A DNA stretch of 64,000 nt from Trichobilharzia szidati (taxonomy: Eukaryota > Platyhelminthes > Trematoda > Strigeidida > Schistosomatidae). Made by a program: the position numbers and the translations under genes. A model generated the notes under the pieces. That model ran no database searches and was not told where the DNA came from. It saw only the letters and a program-made list of their open reading frames with translations. Position 1 is the stretch's first letter; each line of letters opens with the position of its first letter. Location: contig OX235272.1 of assembly GCA_944472155.2 (NCBI GenBank), positions 17,096,354 to 17,160,353 of the forward strand. The letters run 5' to 3'. Of the stretch, positions 9,960 through 21,465 are shown piece after piece.

Positions 9960-11025
9960 GTTGAACTTATTTTACTTCACACACATTCCTTTTTTCTATC
10001 TTAATGTCATGTATAAGGTGATGCATGATTAGACTAGAAAAACACTCATGCATGCAGTCAGTCGGTGACAACTGAGCTAATATAAGGTAGTTAGGACATT
10101 AGCACTGCAACCTAAGAGGTGGTTGATCTGAATGATTGAAAACTGTTAGTACAAATCATTGAGACAAAAGATTTTCCGCTTCACTTCTTAAATACCTCTA
10201 CTCGTCTACATTGTTTAACTTTTTTTTAATCCCAAACAGCATTTTTTTCATTTTTGAAAGTCTACCTACCTGTTAACTTTCTGCATTTCACCGGAACTCT
10301 TATATATCTTGTGCGTAACAACTCCACTCTGCATGCAATTACACTATATTTCATTCAGAAATAAATCGAGAATAGTCTACTCGTAATTCAACTAAAAAAA
10401 TCATTTTAATTCCAAGAGGCTTCAAGTGAGTGTGAGTGAATATTATTGTGTAATTGTGTAATTATTCTACAGACTAAAGCCTCTTCAACAGTTCTCTTTT
10501 CATTCCCCACTGTTATATATATCTTCTTACTTGTAATTAAAGTACCTTCAAATTGGATAGGTAGAACAGAAAAAAATAATCTTTAAAATTGGTAAATTAA
10601 TTTGAACTCATTTGGCGATAATTAAACCGTGTTTTTTTTATTCCCTCTTAAATATATTCAATTTAGGCAGTATTTTCAAGTATACTTAAGTTTGAAACTT
10701 TCTTCACCTCCTCAAATCCTCTTCTTTGTCGTCTTCTACTCGGTTACATTACATTAAATAGACTATGAAAGCTTTTGATCACCTTATATATGTGTGCTTC
10801 ATTATTTAAGCTTCTCCTAAGTGGGACGGGTTGATAGTAGTTAAGTGGTTCAGAGATGAGTGTTTGTGTGTGTGTGTATGTGTATTTGCCTGAGCTCACT
10901 GTGACAAACACAAGTACTCTTATTTAATATATATTATATTTCAAAATTAGTACTACCTTATCTGTCTATCTGTATGCGTCCCTACAAAAAAAAACTAAAC
11001 TTTTATTCACTCCTTTGCATTCTGA
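9960..11025. other. Gene-free AT-rich DNA with a GT microsatellite
   Basis: No coding similarity seen. A short (GT)n tract lies at about 10863-10880 and several A or T runs occur. Confidence 0.5.
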
Positions 11026-11029
11026 CTAG

Positions 11030-11222
11030 AACATACGCCTTCAGACTTGATCTTTAAAGTCCCAGTAGAGGCGATCCACTTTTCATGTGGTAGAGTTGCT
11101 AGTCTCACTGCCCACCTCCCCTCTTTACCGGGTCAGTTGAGACTTAGAAGTGTGTCAGTCGGGAATTGAATCCGGAGGATTTGAGTGTTCGGTGAGCATT
11201 CTACCACTGAACCATTGATGCA
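11030..11222 (-). mobile_element. SINE-R, diverged copy
   Basis: The minus strand begins GTGCATCAATGGTTCAGTGG and TAGAATGCTC, very like a tRNA-Gly head (A box), followed by CGGATTCAATTCCC (B box). The body matches the copies at 16.8-17.0 and 45.0-45.3 kb. Degenerate and not a functional tRNA, because it is extended by a shared SINE body. Confidence 0.75.
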
Positions 11223-11344
11223 CCCATTTCAACTAATTGTTAGTTGATTTTATGATGGTGAGGAAATCTGCCATAGTCTCTGACTCACGAGTTACCAATA
11301 ATGTAATGGTCGATCAGGGAAGATGACATGAAAATCTCAGTTAA

Positions 11345-12009
11345 GATGAAGCGAGGGATTTGAAAGAGGTTACTTCATTCACTTATCTAGGGAGCATTGT
11401 CTCAACTACAGGCAGGTGGAACGGACGAGGATGTCAAATCGAGAATCGGGAAGGCGAGAAACACATTCATCAACCTGAAACCAATCTGGAAATCTTCGTC
11501 ACTCCTCAGCATCAACAACAAAATTCGGATTTTCAATACAAACGTCAAGTCAGTCAGTTCTTCTATACGGATGGATCAGAAACTTGGCGGGTCTTAAAGA
11601 ATATTCCCAACAGCCTGTTGCAGACCTTTATCAACAACTGTCTTCGCTCTATACTGAAGATCAGATGGCCGGAAAGAACAAGAACCAACAAGAAACTATG
11701 GGAATAAACAAAACAAGAACCAATCGCCCAACAAATATGCAGGAGAAAGTGGAGATGGATTGGACACTCACTGGCTGAGGAGGCCGCTGGGTGACATCGC
11801 GCGTCAGGCCATTGCTCGAGTGGAACCCGAAAGGGAAGCGGCGAGTGGGAAGTGCAAGGGTGACATGGAGGAGATCGTGTGAAGAGGAGTTGAAACAGTA
11901 TGGACTAACATGGATGCAGGTGAAAAGTACAGCAGAAGACAGAAGCAAGTGGAGACGTGTAGTTGAAGCCCTATGTTCCACTAGGAACCCAAGGGAACAA
12001 TAATAATAA
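11345..12009 (+). mobile_element. RTE-B LINE 3' fragment, plus strand
   Basis: It encodes, in shifting frames, LKEVTSFTYLGSIVS, then GKARNTFINLKPIWKS, a disrupted KSVLLYGSETW region (11549-11585), RPERTRTNKKLWE, the RRKWRWIGH region and the terminal WRRVVEALCSTRNPREQ. It ends in GGAACAATAATAATAAA at 12009. GTCA is duplicated at 11549-11556 and GGAT at 11569-11576, each shifting the frame. 5' truncated. Confidence 0.85.
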
Positions 12010-12134
12010 AGTGTGTCTGTCCTTGCACACTGCGTCAGGCTTGTAATGTGATAGTCATTGGCTTCGATTCTATCATGTTGATGATTTTCATTTTAGCTAT
12101 AATCATCAGCTATTACTAATTATTTAATCCCTCA

Positions 12135-13200
12135 TTTATTATTATTATTCTTTTGGGTTTCAAGTGGAACTCAAGGCTTCAATAATGCATCTTCACTTCA
12201 CTCTGTCCTCCACAGTTGTCTTTAGCCAACTCCACGCCTGCCCATAAGCTCTCAACTCTCCCCCACGTTGTCATCTACATTTCACCCTAGGATCCACTCT
12301 AACTCATCGTTTCCCATTCGGGTTCCACTCAAGGGCCAGCACGACTCACGATTTTCCTCATTGGTCTCATTTGACGTGTATCTGGTTCATCTTCACTTCC
12401 TTCTGCATATTTCTTCGTTATGCGATTGATTCTTTGTTGGATCGTTCCCAGAGATTCTTTCTGGCTGATCTTCAGCATGAAATGAAAGCAGATGTTGATA
12501 AAAGTCTACAGTTGGCTGACGGAAATGCTTTACGCGATGCTCCAAGTCTCTAAACCACTTAAAGGAACTCACTTGATTGACATAGGTGTTTAAAATCCGA
12601 ATCCTGTTCTCTGTGCTGTGTACAGCGGATTTCCATGCAGATTTCAGATTTAAAAAGGCTTTATCTTGCATTTCCAAACTTGATTCTGACATTACTGTTG
12701 TTGCCACCTGAATGGGAAAACATGCTGCCGCTGTTTCATCCTAGTTTGGGAATCATCGGCAGTACGCACCCATTTGAATTCTTGTCTTCGCTTCTTCTTC
12801 TTCTACCAACCTGTTGGTTTTCACTTGTAGATATTTGAGTTTTTGTGACATCAAACATACATCATCTGAGACATTTAAATCTTCTGAGTCTTTTTGTCAG
12901 TTCTACACATTACTGACTTCTCACTTCTCATCGTGCGGTGCATAATCCAGTCCACCACAATCAGGAATACCATCAATGATAGAAGGTAGCCTTTTCTTAT
13001 TCATCTCTTCACTTCATATATAATTTTCTACGTTTTCCGTTGTGAATCGCTTGTGGCATTACAATCCCTAATGTTGAATTAGTTTGTGCAAATCGCTTCG
13101 CTGTCAACTCTGTCAAAGGCGATTTTCGAGAGTCGAGGAAGCCGAAATAGAGACTTGATCGCCATTCTATGCTCAATTCGATGATGATGATGCAAACTGC
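12135..13200 (-). mobile_element. Diverged RTE-B LINE fragment with nested SINE scrap
   Basis: The tail at 12137 (TTATTATTATTCTTTTGGG) and the minus-strand coding relics (a decayed IRILNTYVNQVSSFKWF, and FEVRTGVRQ-like sequence near the far end) place this in an older RTE-B lineage. An HHR-SINE fragment interrupts it at 12716-12777. Many stops. Confidence 0.65.
12716..12777 (-). mobile_element. HHR-SINE fragment nested in RTE-B
   Basis: On the minus strand: GTGCGTACTG, then the box CCGATGA, TTCCC, AAACTA, GGAT and GAAACAG. This copy keeps the pyrimidine-initial box directly after stem I TACTG, unlike the common ATGAAGA form. RTE-B coding similarity continues on both sides. Confidence 0.65.
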
Positions 13201-13264
13201 TGCAATTTAATCCACCTCCCCCCCGCAAGATTTGTTCTTCCAGAATGCAGCTTCTTCCGGGTGG

Positions 13265-14480
13265 AGTTTTACATTATTATTGTTTCCTTTAATTCCTAGA
13301 GGAAAATAGGGCTTCAGCCGTGCGTCTCCATTGAGTTCGGTTCTCTGCTCCAAGTCTGCCCACACGTTTTCATCTCCTCTTCACATCACCTCCTCCAAGT
13401 CACCCACCCTCGCACTGACGACCAACGCGCCGCATCCCATTCAATCGGGTTCCACTCGAGCAATGGCTTGTCTAGTGATGTCACTCATGATGGATTGTTT
13501 CCTCAGAGTATGGCCAGCCAATCCATCTCCATTTCTTCCTGCCTGCCTATTTCTTTCACAATCGGTTCCTGCTGAGTTGGTTCGCTCATTGACAGAGATC
13601 CCTCTCTGTTGCTGATCTTTTCCGGCCGGCCATCTGATCTTGAGTGGTATTGAGCGAAGACAACTGGCTGTTAATGAAGGTGTGTAGTTTGTTTGAGATG
13701 CTGTTTATGACGCGCAGTGCAAGTCTCTGATCCATCCGTATAGTGAGTAGCACTGACTGACTTCACATTGGAGTTGAAAATCCGGATCTTATCTTCGTTT
13801 TGATGCTGAGTGCTGTTGACCTCCTCCACACAGACTTGAGAGTAGTGAAAGCTTGTCTTGCTTTTCCGATCCTCGCTGCTTTGATATCCTCGTCAGTTCG
13901 GTGTGCCTGTAGTTGAAACGATGCTTCCCAGGTAGGTGGGTAGGTGAAGGAGGTTGTTTCTTTCAGGTTCCTTCCATTTATGCTGATTGTTGTCTGTTTT
14001 TGTTGTTGTTGTTCTTTTTCAGGAATCTTCTGCTTTCTCTATGTTCACCTGAAGTCCTATCTTCCCTAAATGCTTCTTATGCCAACTTGTTGCTTTTCGC
14101 TTCCATGTCTTCCACTTTGTGGGAAATCAGACAATATATCATCGGCGAAGTCCAGATCCTCCAAGTTGTTCGTGTGAGTCCATTTTATGCCTGTTTCCTC
14201 ATTGCCCGCCGTGTTTGTCGCATTATCCAATGTACTGCAATCAGGAAAATCATTGGCGATAGTCGGCAGACAGCCAGCCTTGTCTTACTCCTGTTCTCAC
14301 ATAGAAGGATTCCGTAAGTTTCCCGCTGTGGATTACTTGGCATGCAGCATTGTCGTACAGCTGTTGGATGAGATGTATAATTGTCGGTGGCACCCCGTAG
14401 TAGCGAAGTAGTTGCCAAAGCACCTCTCGATCGACGCGTATCTTTTATTCTCTCCAAGATGATGCGATCTAATATTTTGC
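13265..14480 (-). mobile_element. RTE-B LINE 3' half
   Basis: The tail is at 13272-13290. The minus strand covers the ORF end back to the RT palm region near 14480 (a decayed form of SKILDRIILERIKD) with the GVRQGC..LSPMIFLIAVDW region at about 14215-14290. It has the three 4-bp insertions at 13728-13765, GGCC twice at about 13622 and an 8-base longer form of the GVRQGC codons. 5' truncated. Confidence 0.85.
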
Positions 14481-14696
14481 TTGCCATAGACACTATCATG
14501 ATTTTAGGCATATAAATATACCTGACATTTCTGTTAAATAACAATAATAATGATAATAAACAAGACAATTGTAAGGAGAAGATTAAAATATTTTTGATAA
14601 GAAAGATGAGAAACAACGAAATTGAATGCAGTCATAGTCAAAATAAAACTTCTATTTTGCATACATTTCGTTAGGACTGAATCTCGTTATGTAAAC

Positions 14697-14715
14697 GTAT
14701 ATATATATATATATC
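14697..14715. repeat. TA dinucleotide microsatellite
   Basis: A run of TA repeats, in AT-rich DNA upstream of a PLE. Confidence 0.8.
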
Positions 14716-14989
14716 GATTTATCAAACGATGCGATGAGCGTTATTCATACTGTCATACTGACTGTCATTAATTTACGCTAGTATTATATATATACCAAAC
14801 ACCTCATAGTATAATCATTACTGACAGTTGTTTAATACGTGTGTAATAGTTTATTTAATATGTGAAGCAAAACTTAACTTTAACGTATTCACTTACTTAT
14901 CAATTCATTCATTCATTCTTTATTGATTTATTCGAATGAGAATTTGAGACCTCAGTATATCACCTAAGGCTTTGTGAACAGATATTTTT

Positions 14990-16395
14990 TTCACCTCGAT
15001 TCTATGTTAGACCAAAAACCACACAAACCAAACATTCCCTTACGACCAATCGTTTCGCTTCCAGGAACACCAACATATAATCTATCCAAAGAACTTCTCA
15101 GGAAATTAAATTACCTAACAGAATCATGCGACCATTCTATCAATTTGTCAATCCAATTTTTAGAGAAAATCAAAAACATTCAAGTAGAAGACAATGAAAT
15201 AATGGTGTCCTTTGATGTCACAGCATTATATACTTCAATTAGTCCAAAACTAGCAACAGAAACTATGCAACAATTACTCTATAGTGATGAAAACATAAAA
15301 ACGCAATTATCAACTTGGATAGAACTCATAAATTATGCCTTACAACATACTTCCAGTTCAATACTCAAATATATGAACAAATAAAAGGAACACCAATGGG
15401 ATCGCCCATATCAGGATTAATAGCTGAAGCCGTTATGCAAAGATTAGAATTAATAGCTCTACCTATAATTAAACCAAAAATCTGGAGTACGTTACGTTGA
15501 TGATACATTTGTAATAATTAAGAGAAATGATTTAGAATATACCCATAAATTAATAAACAACATATTTGAAGACATCAAATTCACAAGAGAAGAAGAATTA
15601 GATAACAAAATCCCATTTTTAGATGTCTTAATCAGGAGAACCAACACAGGAGATTTAGAAACACAAGTATATAGAAAATCAACGCACACAGATCAAATAC
15701 TTAACTATACTAGCAATAATCCAATTACTCACAAACGAAACTGTGTGCAGACATTGTTTAAAAGAGTTCAAACACATTGTAGCACTCCAGAGTTGAAAAG
15801 AATGGAAGAAAAATACCTACAAACGGTCTTCAAAAAGAATGGTTATCCACAAAATTTCATCAAAAAGTGTTTAAAGTCGAATCAAAACACCAACAAAGAA
15901 CCATCATCAAAGACCACAAGAAAATTCATTCTACCATACATGAGAAATATCTCTGAAATAACAGCTAGAATACTGAAACCGTTTGATATAGATATAGCAC
16001 ACAAACCAGTCAAATCGCTTAATTCGATATTATGCAAACCGAAAGATCCAACAGAAAAAGGGGATAAAATTAATACCATTTACAAAATAAATTGTATGAA
16101 CTGTAACAAGCATTACATCGGCCAAAGTGGGCGTCCCCTTCGAATTAGAATCCAAGAACACAAATCAGCCGTGAAAAGACACGATATGTATTCTTTAGTA
16201 TCAATGCATATAGACAATTATGGTCATCAATTTGATTGGGATAATGTCAAAATCTTAGACAGAGGAAACACCAAAAGTGCAGTCAGGGAATTCCTAGAAG
16301 CCTGGTACTCAAACGAAAATGCAATTAACAAACACGTTAATATAGACGAAATATACCAACTAATAAAAAGTAAATCAGGTGACCAGAAAGTTTAA
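14990..16395 (+). pseudogene. PLE RT plus GIY-YIG protein, two frameshifts
   Basis: In order: KPHKPNIPLRPIVS (about 15010), VSFDVTALYTSI (motif A, about 15205), GTPMGSPISGLIAEA (motif B, about 15388), RYVDDTFVII (motif C, about 15490), KIPFLDVLIRRT, NGYPQNFIKK and, at about 16083-16150, INCMNCNKHYIGQSGRPLR with the intact YIGQ and downstream RIQEH. Frameshifts lie near 15350 and just before 15490; the last 300 codons are open. Relative to the copies at 5.7, 8.9 and 63.5 kb this is a different PLE lineage (CMNCNK rather than CxCG before YIG). The broken frame means no intact product. Confidence 0.85.
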
Positions 16396-16507
16396 AATCC
16401 AAGTCAATAGAAAATGGTCAATACATATGTAAAGATAGTTACCAGGAGACGCAATTATATCACTCATGAAGAAATTTAAATCATTTCACTTTGTGCTAAA
16501 TATTGCG

Positions 16508-16545
16508 CTGAAGATGTTGTCCAGAAGGACTACGAAAGCTTCACA
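16508..16545 (+). ncRNA. Hammerhead-like motif at PLE 3' end
   Basis: CTGAAGA (16508-16514), hairpin GTCC/GGAC with loop AGAA (16519-16530), GAAA (16534-16537) and the palindrome AGCT in stem III position. Extra unpaired bases (TGTT/TAC) separate the boxes from stem II, and stem I is only about one pair. Probably a degenerate ribozyme. Confidence 0.4.
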
Positions 16546-16783
16546 ACTAAACCAACCAGCTCAGAGAACACTATTATTGCAAATTTTTTTCACTGTTGAA
16601 ATAGAAAACACAGTACGGTCGTTTACTTATTTATGTAATAGAGGTAGACGTAGGTTGTTTCAGAAGTATCATTCAGTTTTTAAGCGTTAGTGTTAGCAAA
16701 AATCCGATTGATTTCAAGTGACGTACACACCTATGACCCTACTAGGACCTTTAGGTTACAGCCATGGGGACTCTATCCAATGG

Positions 16784-17040
16784 CGTTTGTATCCTTTTTT
16801 TATTCCTTCACGTTCCCAGTGGAACATAGGGCTTCAAGTTAGAAGCTTGAAGTTTCTGTAGCAGTGTTTATTTTGACAGGATGAGGTTGCTAGCCTCATG
16901 CCCAGCTTTTCCTCTTTACCAGCTTTAATTTCTGGCTTAGCGAGGTAAAGGAGTGCGTCGGCTGGGGATCGAACCCCGGACTATATGCATGGTCGGCGAG
17001 CGTCCTAACCGCTATGCCACCGACGCACCGTTTGTATCCT
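16784..17040 (-). mobile_element. SINE-R, complete, with 12-bp target duplication
   Basis: CGTTTGTATCCT occurs at 16784-16795 and 17029-17040. Between them, on the minus strand, the SINE runs from GGTGCGTCGGTGGCATAGCG (tRNA-Gly-like A box region) through GGGGTTCGATCCCC (B box, about 16961) to the tail GAAGCCCTATGTTCCACTGG and a short A tract. That tail matches the RTE-B 3' end. Length about 233 bp. Intact pol III boxes and the clean duplication suggest a relatively recent insertion. Confidence 0.9.
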
Positions 17041-17056
17041 AAATTTTGCCAATTTG

Positions 17057-17698
17057 TGTTGAACTTGCATTGTGGCCTATCCCCAGCTATCCTCGAGGCT
17101 TTTAGCTTCACCTTGAAAGTCCCTTGTACTAGATAGTGGTCTGAACCCACATCTGCTCCTCTCCTCGATCTTGTGTCCAGTAGGCTCCGTCTCCACTTCC
17201 TTGAGATTGAAATGAAGTCTATCTGGTTTTTGGTGTGTCCATCTGGTGAAATCCATGTCGCCTTGTGTATATCCTTGTGTTTGAACACACTGCCACCAAT
17301 CACCAAATCATTGAAGGCGCAGAAGTCTGAGAAGAGTTCACCATTGTCGTTCATTTCACCGAGGGCCTCGCGACCCATGGTGAGTTCTCTTCCTGTATTG
17401 TCTCCTCCCAGTTTCGCATTCATATCACCCATCAGGATTCTGATATCGCCATTTGGGACGTTGTCCATTACTGTTTGTAGTTGTCTGTAGAAATCCTCCT
17501 TCTTCTCTTGTTCTGAGACGTTTGTAGGCGCATAGCATTGAATGATTGTAACCTTCCTTCCTTCTGAGTTGAACCTAGCTGTCATTATCCTGGAGGAGAT
17601 TGGTTCCCACTGCATGAGAGCTTTGGTTGCTGTTGGTAACATCATGATGGTCACTCCCTCGGTGTGCTCGTGGCTGTCCTCTGGGTGACCGAAATTTC
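17057..17698 (-). pseudogene. RTE-B endonuclease-only fragment, open
   Basis: The minus-strand frame (17654 downward, continuing open a little upstream) encodes the APE endonuclease: KVTIIQCYAPTN, ILMGDMNAKLGGDNTG, FVFKHKDIHKATWISPDG-type region, QIDFISISRKWR and GADVGSDHYLVQG, so the catalytic GDMNAK, QIDF and SDHYLV motifs all remain. It lacks RT and any 3' tail. It is flanked by GCCAATTTG at 17048-17056 and 17699-17707. A short linker (KLKASRIAGDRPQCK) follows the domain. The catalytic residues look intact, but without the RT it is a relic. Confidence 0.85.
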
Positions 17699-17707
17699 GC
17701 CAATTTG

Positions 17708-18435
17708 GGATATGTTGAGCAACCTCCAGCTAATGTCATTGATGAGGATTTGTCATCTCATCCCAATTGTTGGACTCCGCTGGTTACAACCTGTGATTGT
17801 AGTCAGTCACTTTTGGGCATAAGACTGATTTTAATATGATAGTTTTCAGAGATTCGATTGAGTCTCAGTTATTTTCTAACTATAAAATCAAAATCGTCGT
17901 CTAACGTAGAACCAATCAAATCATTACAAACTTCAAAATTAGTTTAATCCTCGCAAGTGACTGACAGGAAGATGAAGTTGGCTGGAGTCCTAATGACATG
18001 TTACTAGCGAGATTCACCAAGTTGGGTGTGAGGAAAAATACTCACTGATGACATCAGATGAGGGTGTGGTGAGAGCTGTCTGCTAGCCGAAATTGGTAGA
18101 CAGCAATTTACATCAATGTTTACGTCCCGAATATTGGTCAGCAGAAAACAAAACAAGAACAAAGACCAACTCAACAACCAATCACAGCACACTTTGCGTG
18201 GACGGATACGATTAGCAGATATATCAACGGACTGTCTAAGAAACGGCAACAAACAGATGACAGAATAACCTTCAGCAGGAAAACAAACAATCAGAAGACG
18301 TTACCTCTCTGTTAACAATAACGAATAATAATATTGTACATAAAAATCTATAAATATCTGTTGATTTCCTCAATAAACGATCTGTTGCCTGACTCTTGTC
18401 TTCTGTCGTTACGAGGGTTGTTGAATTCATCCGTG
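17708..18435. other. No recognised gene
   Basis: The only notable text is near 18350-18380, where TATAAATATC is followed by CAATAAACG; this looks like a promoter plus polyadenylation signal but I could not tie it to an LTR or gene. Confidence 0.4.
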
Positions 18436-18439
18436 TTTG

Positions 18440-18612
18440 GAAGAAGTTAGAATTTATAGGTCATTGGATCGCGTTCCAGTGGTCGAATGGTTACTGGGCT
18501 CACTTTGTAACCTAAAGGACTTAAGTTTGATCTCTCGTGAAGTCTGTGGTGTGTACTGCTGTAAAGTACGAAAATAGGATGAAGTAACTGTCTGTTACTC
18601 CCTAGTGTTCTA
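18440..18612 (+). mobile_element. HHR-SINE, degenerate
   Basis: CATTGGATCGCGTTCCAGTG and the weak tRNA-like AGTTTGATCTC precede GTGTACTGCTGTAAAG, then AAAATAGGATGAAG and CTGTCTGTTACTCCC. This copy keeps TACTG followed by CTG, supporting the inference that the ancestral ribozyme read TACTG-CTGA. Confidence 0.6.
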
Positions 18613-19029
18613 CGAATATGCGACTAATATTGGTTTTTATGATCTAATCTACATTGTAATTCATCTAAACCATCACAAAACGCATAATCTGAAAATTTTG
18701 AACTGTTTTAAAACAAAAGCCATAATAGTTTGTTTTTTTATTGAAATTTGTATCCCAGATGTTTAAAATAATGAGGTTAAATATTCATCAAAAAGCATTA
18801 TCATCACCTAATAATTGACAATAAATTAACACATGTTTGCATTTAATAGCATCTGATACCTTTTTCTGTACATGATAAGACATCCTAAATTGTCTACATT
18901 TGTTTAACCTACTTTTTCACCAAACACTGGATTATCTTTTATTGCAATTTTTGTGAACATCATGAATTACACTTTGGATTCTCTTATTTGTGTGATTGCA
19001 GACTACTACTTTTATATACTGACTAATGA

Positions 19030-19440
19030 TCAAAGCTCCTCTTCCTCCTCGACGCTGCACGTCAGGTGATGCTACAGAATGTAAGCAATTCCACGAAGAT
19101 AGTAATGATCAAGTATAAAGAATCGCCTAACGTCTTTTGCTTCGATGGGATAGATTTGACAGGCATAGAGTGAAGTTACGAGGCCAGCAGCATTATAAAC
19201 CTAAGATTCGGTAACCAGGCTAACGTCACCACAGCACCAAAGGCGGCGAAAAGTGGTGTATGCTACTCGAGCTTTTACTATATGCTCATAGATTTCGTCC
19301 ATCACACCTGCGCCAGCACTCACACAACTACTGAGTGAGATACATGAAAATGTTGAGAACTTCATGTGGCTCACCTGCAGTGATGAGTTCAGGTGTAGAC
19401 TATTGTCATTCTTGTAACAAACCTTTTCGCATAGACTGCA
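19030..19440 (-). pseudogene. Old LINE RT C-terminal relic
   Basis: On the minus strand, frames read VKARVAYTTFRRLW, a decayed DVSLVTESWVYNAA and DVRRFFILDHYYLRGIA. These correspond to the FANLHHLWRRRDIRLS...FDHRCLRS region of RTE-A type LINEs but are more diverged. Multiple stops. A different LINE subfamily from RTE-A is likely. Confidence 0.5.
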
Positions 19441-19474
19441 AACAGTATCCTTATATCTTTAACCTACAGGAATC

Positions 19475-19830
19475 TGAAGTGTACAGATGAAGAATCCAAC
19501 TAGGAGAAACAGCTGTCAGTACTCCCAGGTTTATGTTCTAACCAATGCAGCTAATAATAAATTAACTAAAAACTAGCGACTTGCCCTATTCAGGTAGGTA
19601 GTTACCTGGGATTCTAGTGAGAAGTCATGACCAATAGGGTGCAGCAGGTCGAGACAATATCACAGACATTGTCTGTCGTGAATTGGCAGAAGTAAAAATC
19701 GTGGATGCGTACTGTGAAGTGTCACAAACTAGGACGAAATAGCTGTCCAGCACTCCCAGGTTTTCCAATGGTTCTCTAACTAAGCTCAGCTCATGATGAA
19801 AATCCTGTGACCAATCAAATCCACACAAAC
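19475..19830 (+). mobile_element. Two adjacent HHR-SINE fragments
   Basis: The first (19475-19560) holds GTACAGATGAAGAATCC, CTAGGAGAAACAGCTGTC and AGTACTCCCAGG. The second (19565-19830) starts with the upstream module CTATTCAGGTAGGTAGTTAC, lacks the tRNA-like part through an internal deletion, and continues with GCGTACTGTGAAGTGTC, ACTAGGACGAAATAGCTGTC and the conserved 3' end. Confidence 0.7.
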
Positions 19831-20234
19831 CAGCACTTGAAAATCAATACTACTTTTCTCACCATCGAGTTCACCATAATTATAATTTCGAGGAAGATTA
19901 CATCAGAAAATGAAATTAGGTAGATAAAAGGATGTTTCACCTTGAGGTTCTCTGGGTCACGAGGTAATCACTTTATCCATTCAGTTAGTCACTTGGGGCG
20001 GAGAGGGTAGTCCAGTTGTCCATGAATTTGAAATTCTATCAATCTACCAGCTAGTGTTGTAGCCTTTCTCCCAAACTAATTACATCTTGACCTTGAGGAA
20101 ATCTCACTTGAAGTTAATCAAATCCCCAAAACAATTAGATTTTGTCAGTACTTATTAACTAGTTGAAGTAGCATGATGCAAACAAAAGAAGGCATGTATT
20201 ATCCGTATATACGTATAGTTTATAAATGAAGTCT

Positions 20235-20920
20235 AAGCTTAATTATATTATTATTATTGTTCCCTTGGGTTCCTAGTGGAACATAGGGCTTCAACTACAC
20301 GTCTCCACTTGCTTCTCTCTTCTGCTGTACTTTTCACCTGCATCCATGTTAGTCCATACTGTTTCAACTCCTCTTCACACGATCTCCTCCATGTCACCCT
20401 TGCACTGACGTCCCACTCGCCGCTTCCCTTTCGGGTTCCACTCGAGCTATGGCCTGACGCGCGATGTCACCCAGCGAGTGGCCTCCTCAGCCAGTGAGTG
20501 TCCAATCCATCTCCACTTTCTCCTGCATATTTGTTGGGCGATTGGTTCTTGTTTTGTTTCTTCCCATAGTTTGTTCTTGTTGGTTCTTGTTCTTTCCGGC
20601 CATCTGATCTTCAGTATAGAGCCAGCGAAGACAGTTAGTTGTTGATAAAGGTGTGCAACAGGCTGTTGGAAATACTCATTCTTTGTGACCCGCCGCCAAG
20701 TTTCTGATCCATCCGTATAGAAGAACTGACTGACTTGACGTTTGTATTGAAAATCCGAATTTTGTTGTTGATGTTGAGGAGTGACTGTGGAAGATTTCCA
20801 GATTGGTTTCAGGTTGATGAATGTGTTTCTCGCCTTCCCGATTCTCGATTTGACATCCTCGTCCGTTCCACCTGCCTGTAGTTGAGACAATGCTCCCTAG
20901 ATAAGTGAATGAAGCTTAAT
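20235..20920 (-). mobile_element. RTE-B LINE 3' fragment
   Basis: AAGCTTAAT at 20235-20243 and 20912-20920 is a probable target duplication. The tail is at the left (ATTATTATTATTGTTCCC) and the minus strand encodes the same 3' RT segment as the 11.3 kb copy. It has GTCA, GGAT, AGTT and GGCT 4-base additions that break the frame. Confidence 0.85.
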
Positions 20921-21465
20921 AGGATAGTAAAATAATGAACATAGAGAAGGGGAAAAGCAGGCAATCAGTATCAGTTTAAATCTCATCCAAATATGGTGTG
21001 TTCAATTACATTTGTCCAGTGATTGAAACACGTTACAAAATTAATGAGGAAAAAATAACAGCTTGAATAGTTTAGTGGTAGGTGAAAATCTCCTGTTCTA
21101 ACTACCTTAATTCGTCGTCTGTTTTTTTGTTTTTTTTTTTGGTGTTTTGCACTAAAATATTCCAATATCCTTGCTGAAATAATCGCGTTCTGTTTTTTGA
21201 TTATTTTTTTCTCTCTTCTACGAATATCTGCTGTTCCATATAAGAGACAACAGATGGAATACTTCTTATTTGTAAATTTCCAATATTATCTTGAAATGAA
21301 GCAATATGAACACAGTATTAAAAGAGCTTAGAGATAATACACCTACTCGTATTTCAAATTAAATTAAATTAAATGCATAATCAGTAGTTAGTGGGTTGTA
21401 GATTTTAGATTAGATTGCTAGAACGATTCTCTTTGTCTTTTTGTGTGGACAATAGGATATTAGTA
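20921..21465. other. AT-rich DNA, no feature recognised
   Basis: Includes T runs near 21123-21140 and a short AAATT repeat near 21357-21372. Confidence 0.5.

Larger units (their letters stand above)
14960..16560 (+). mobile_element. Penelope-like element, longest copy
   Basis: A plus-strand PLE from mid-fingers to the 3' terminal motif. It contains RT motifs A, B and C, thumb, linker and GIY-YIG endonuclease. The 3' terminal hammerhead-like sequence (16508-16545) and the following CCAGCTCAGAGAACAC match the end of the minus-strand PLE at 28.2 kb. 5' truncated near 14960. Confidence 0.85.

Noticed and set aside
11150..11222. tRNA-Gly-like sequence on the minus strand
   Set aside because: It resembles tRNA-Gly in the D-arm region, but the anticodon and acceptor parts are degenerate and it continues into the SINE-R body.
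18345..18385. TATA box plus AATAAA suggestive of an LTR
   Set aside because: No TG..CA termini or target duplication could be found around it.
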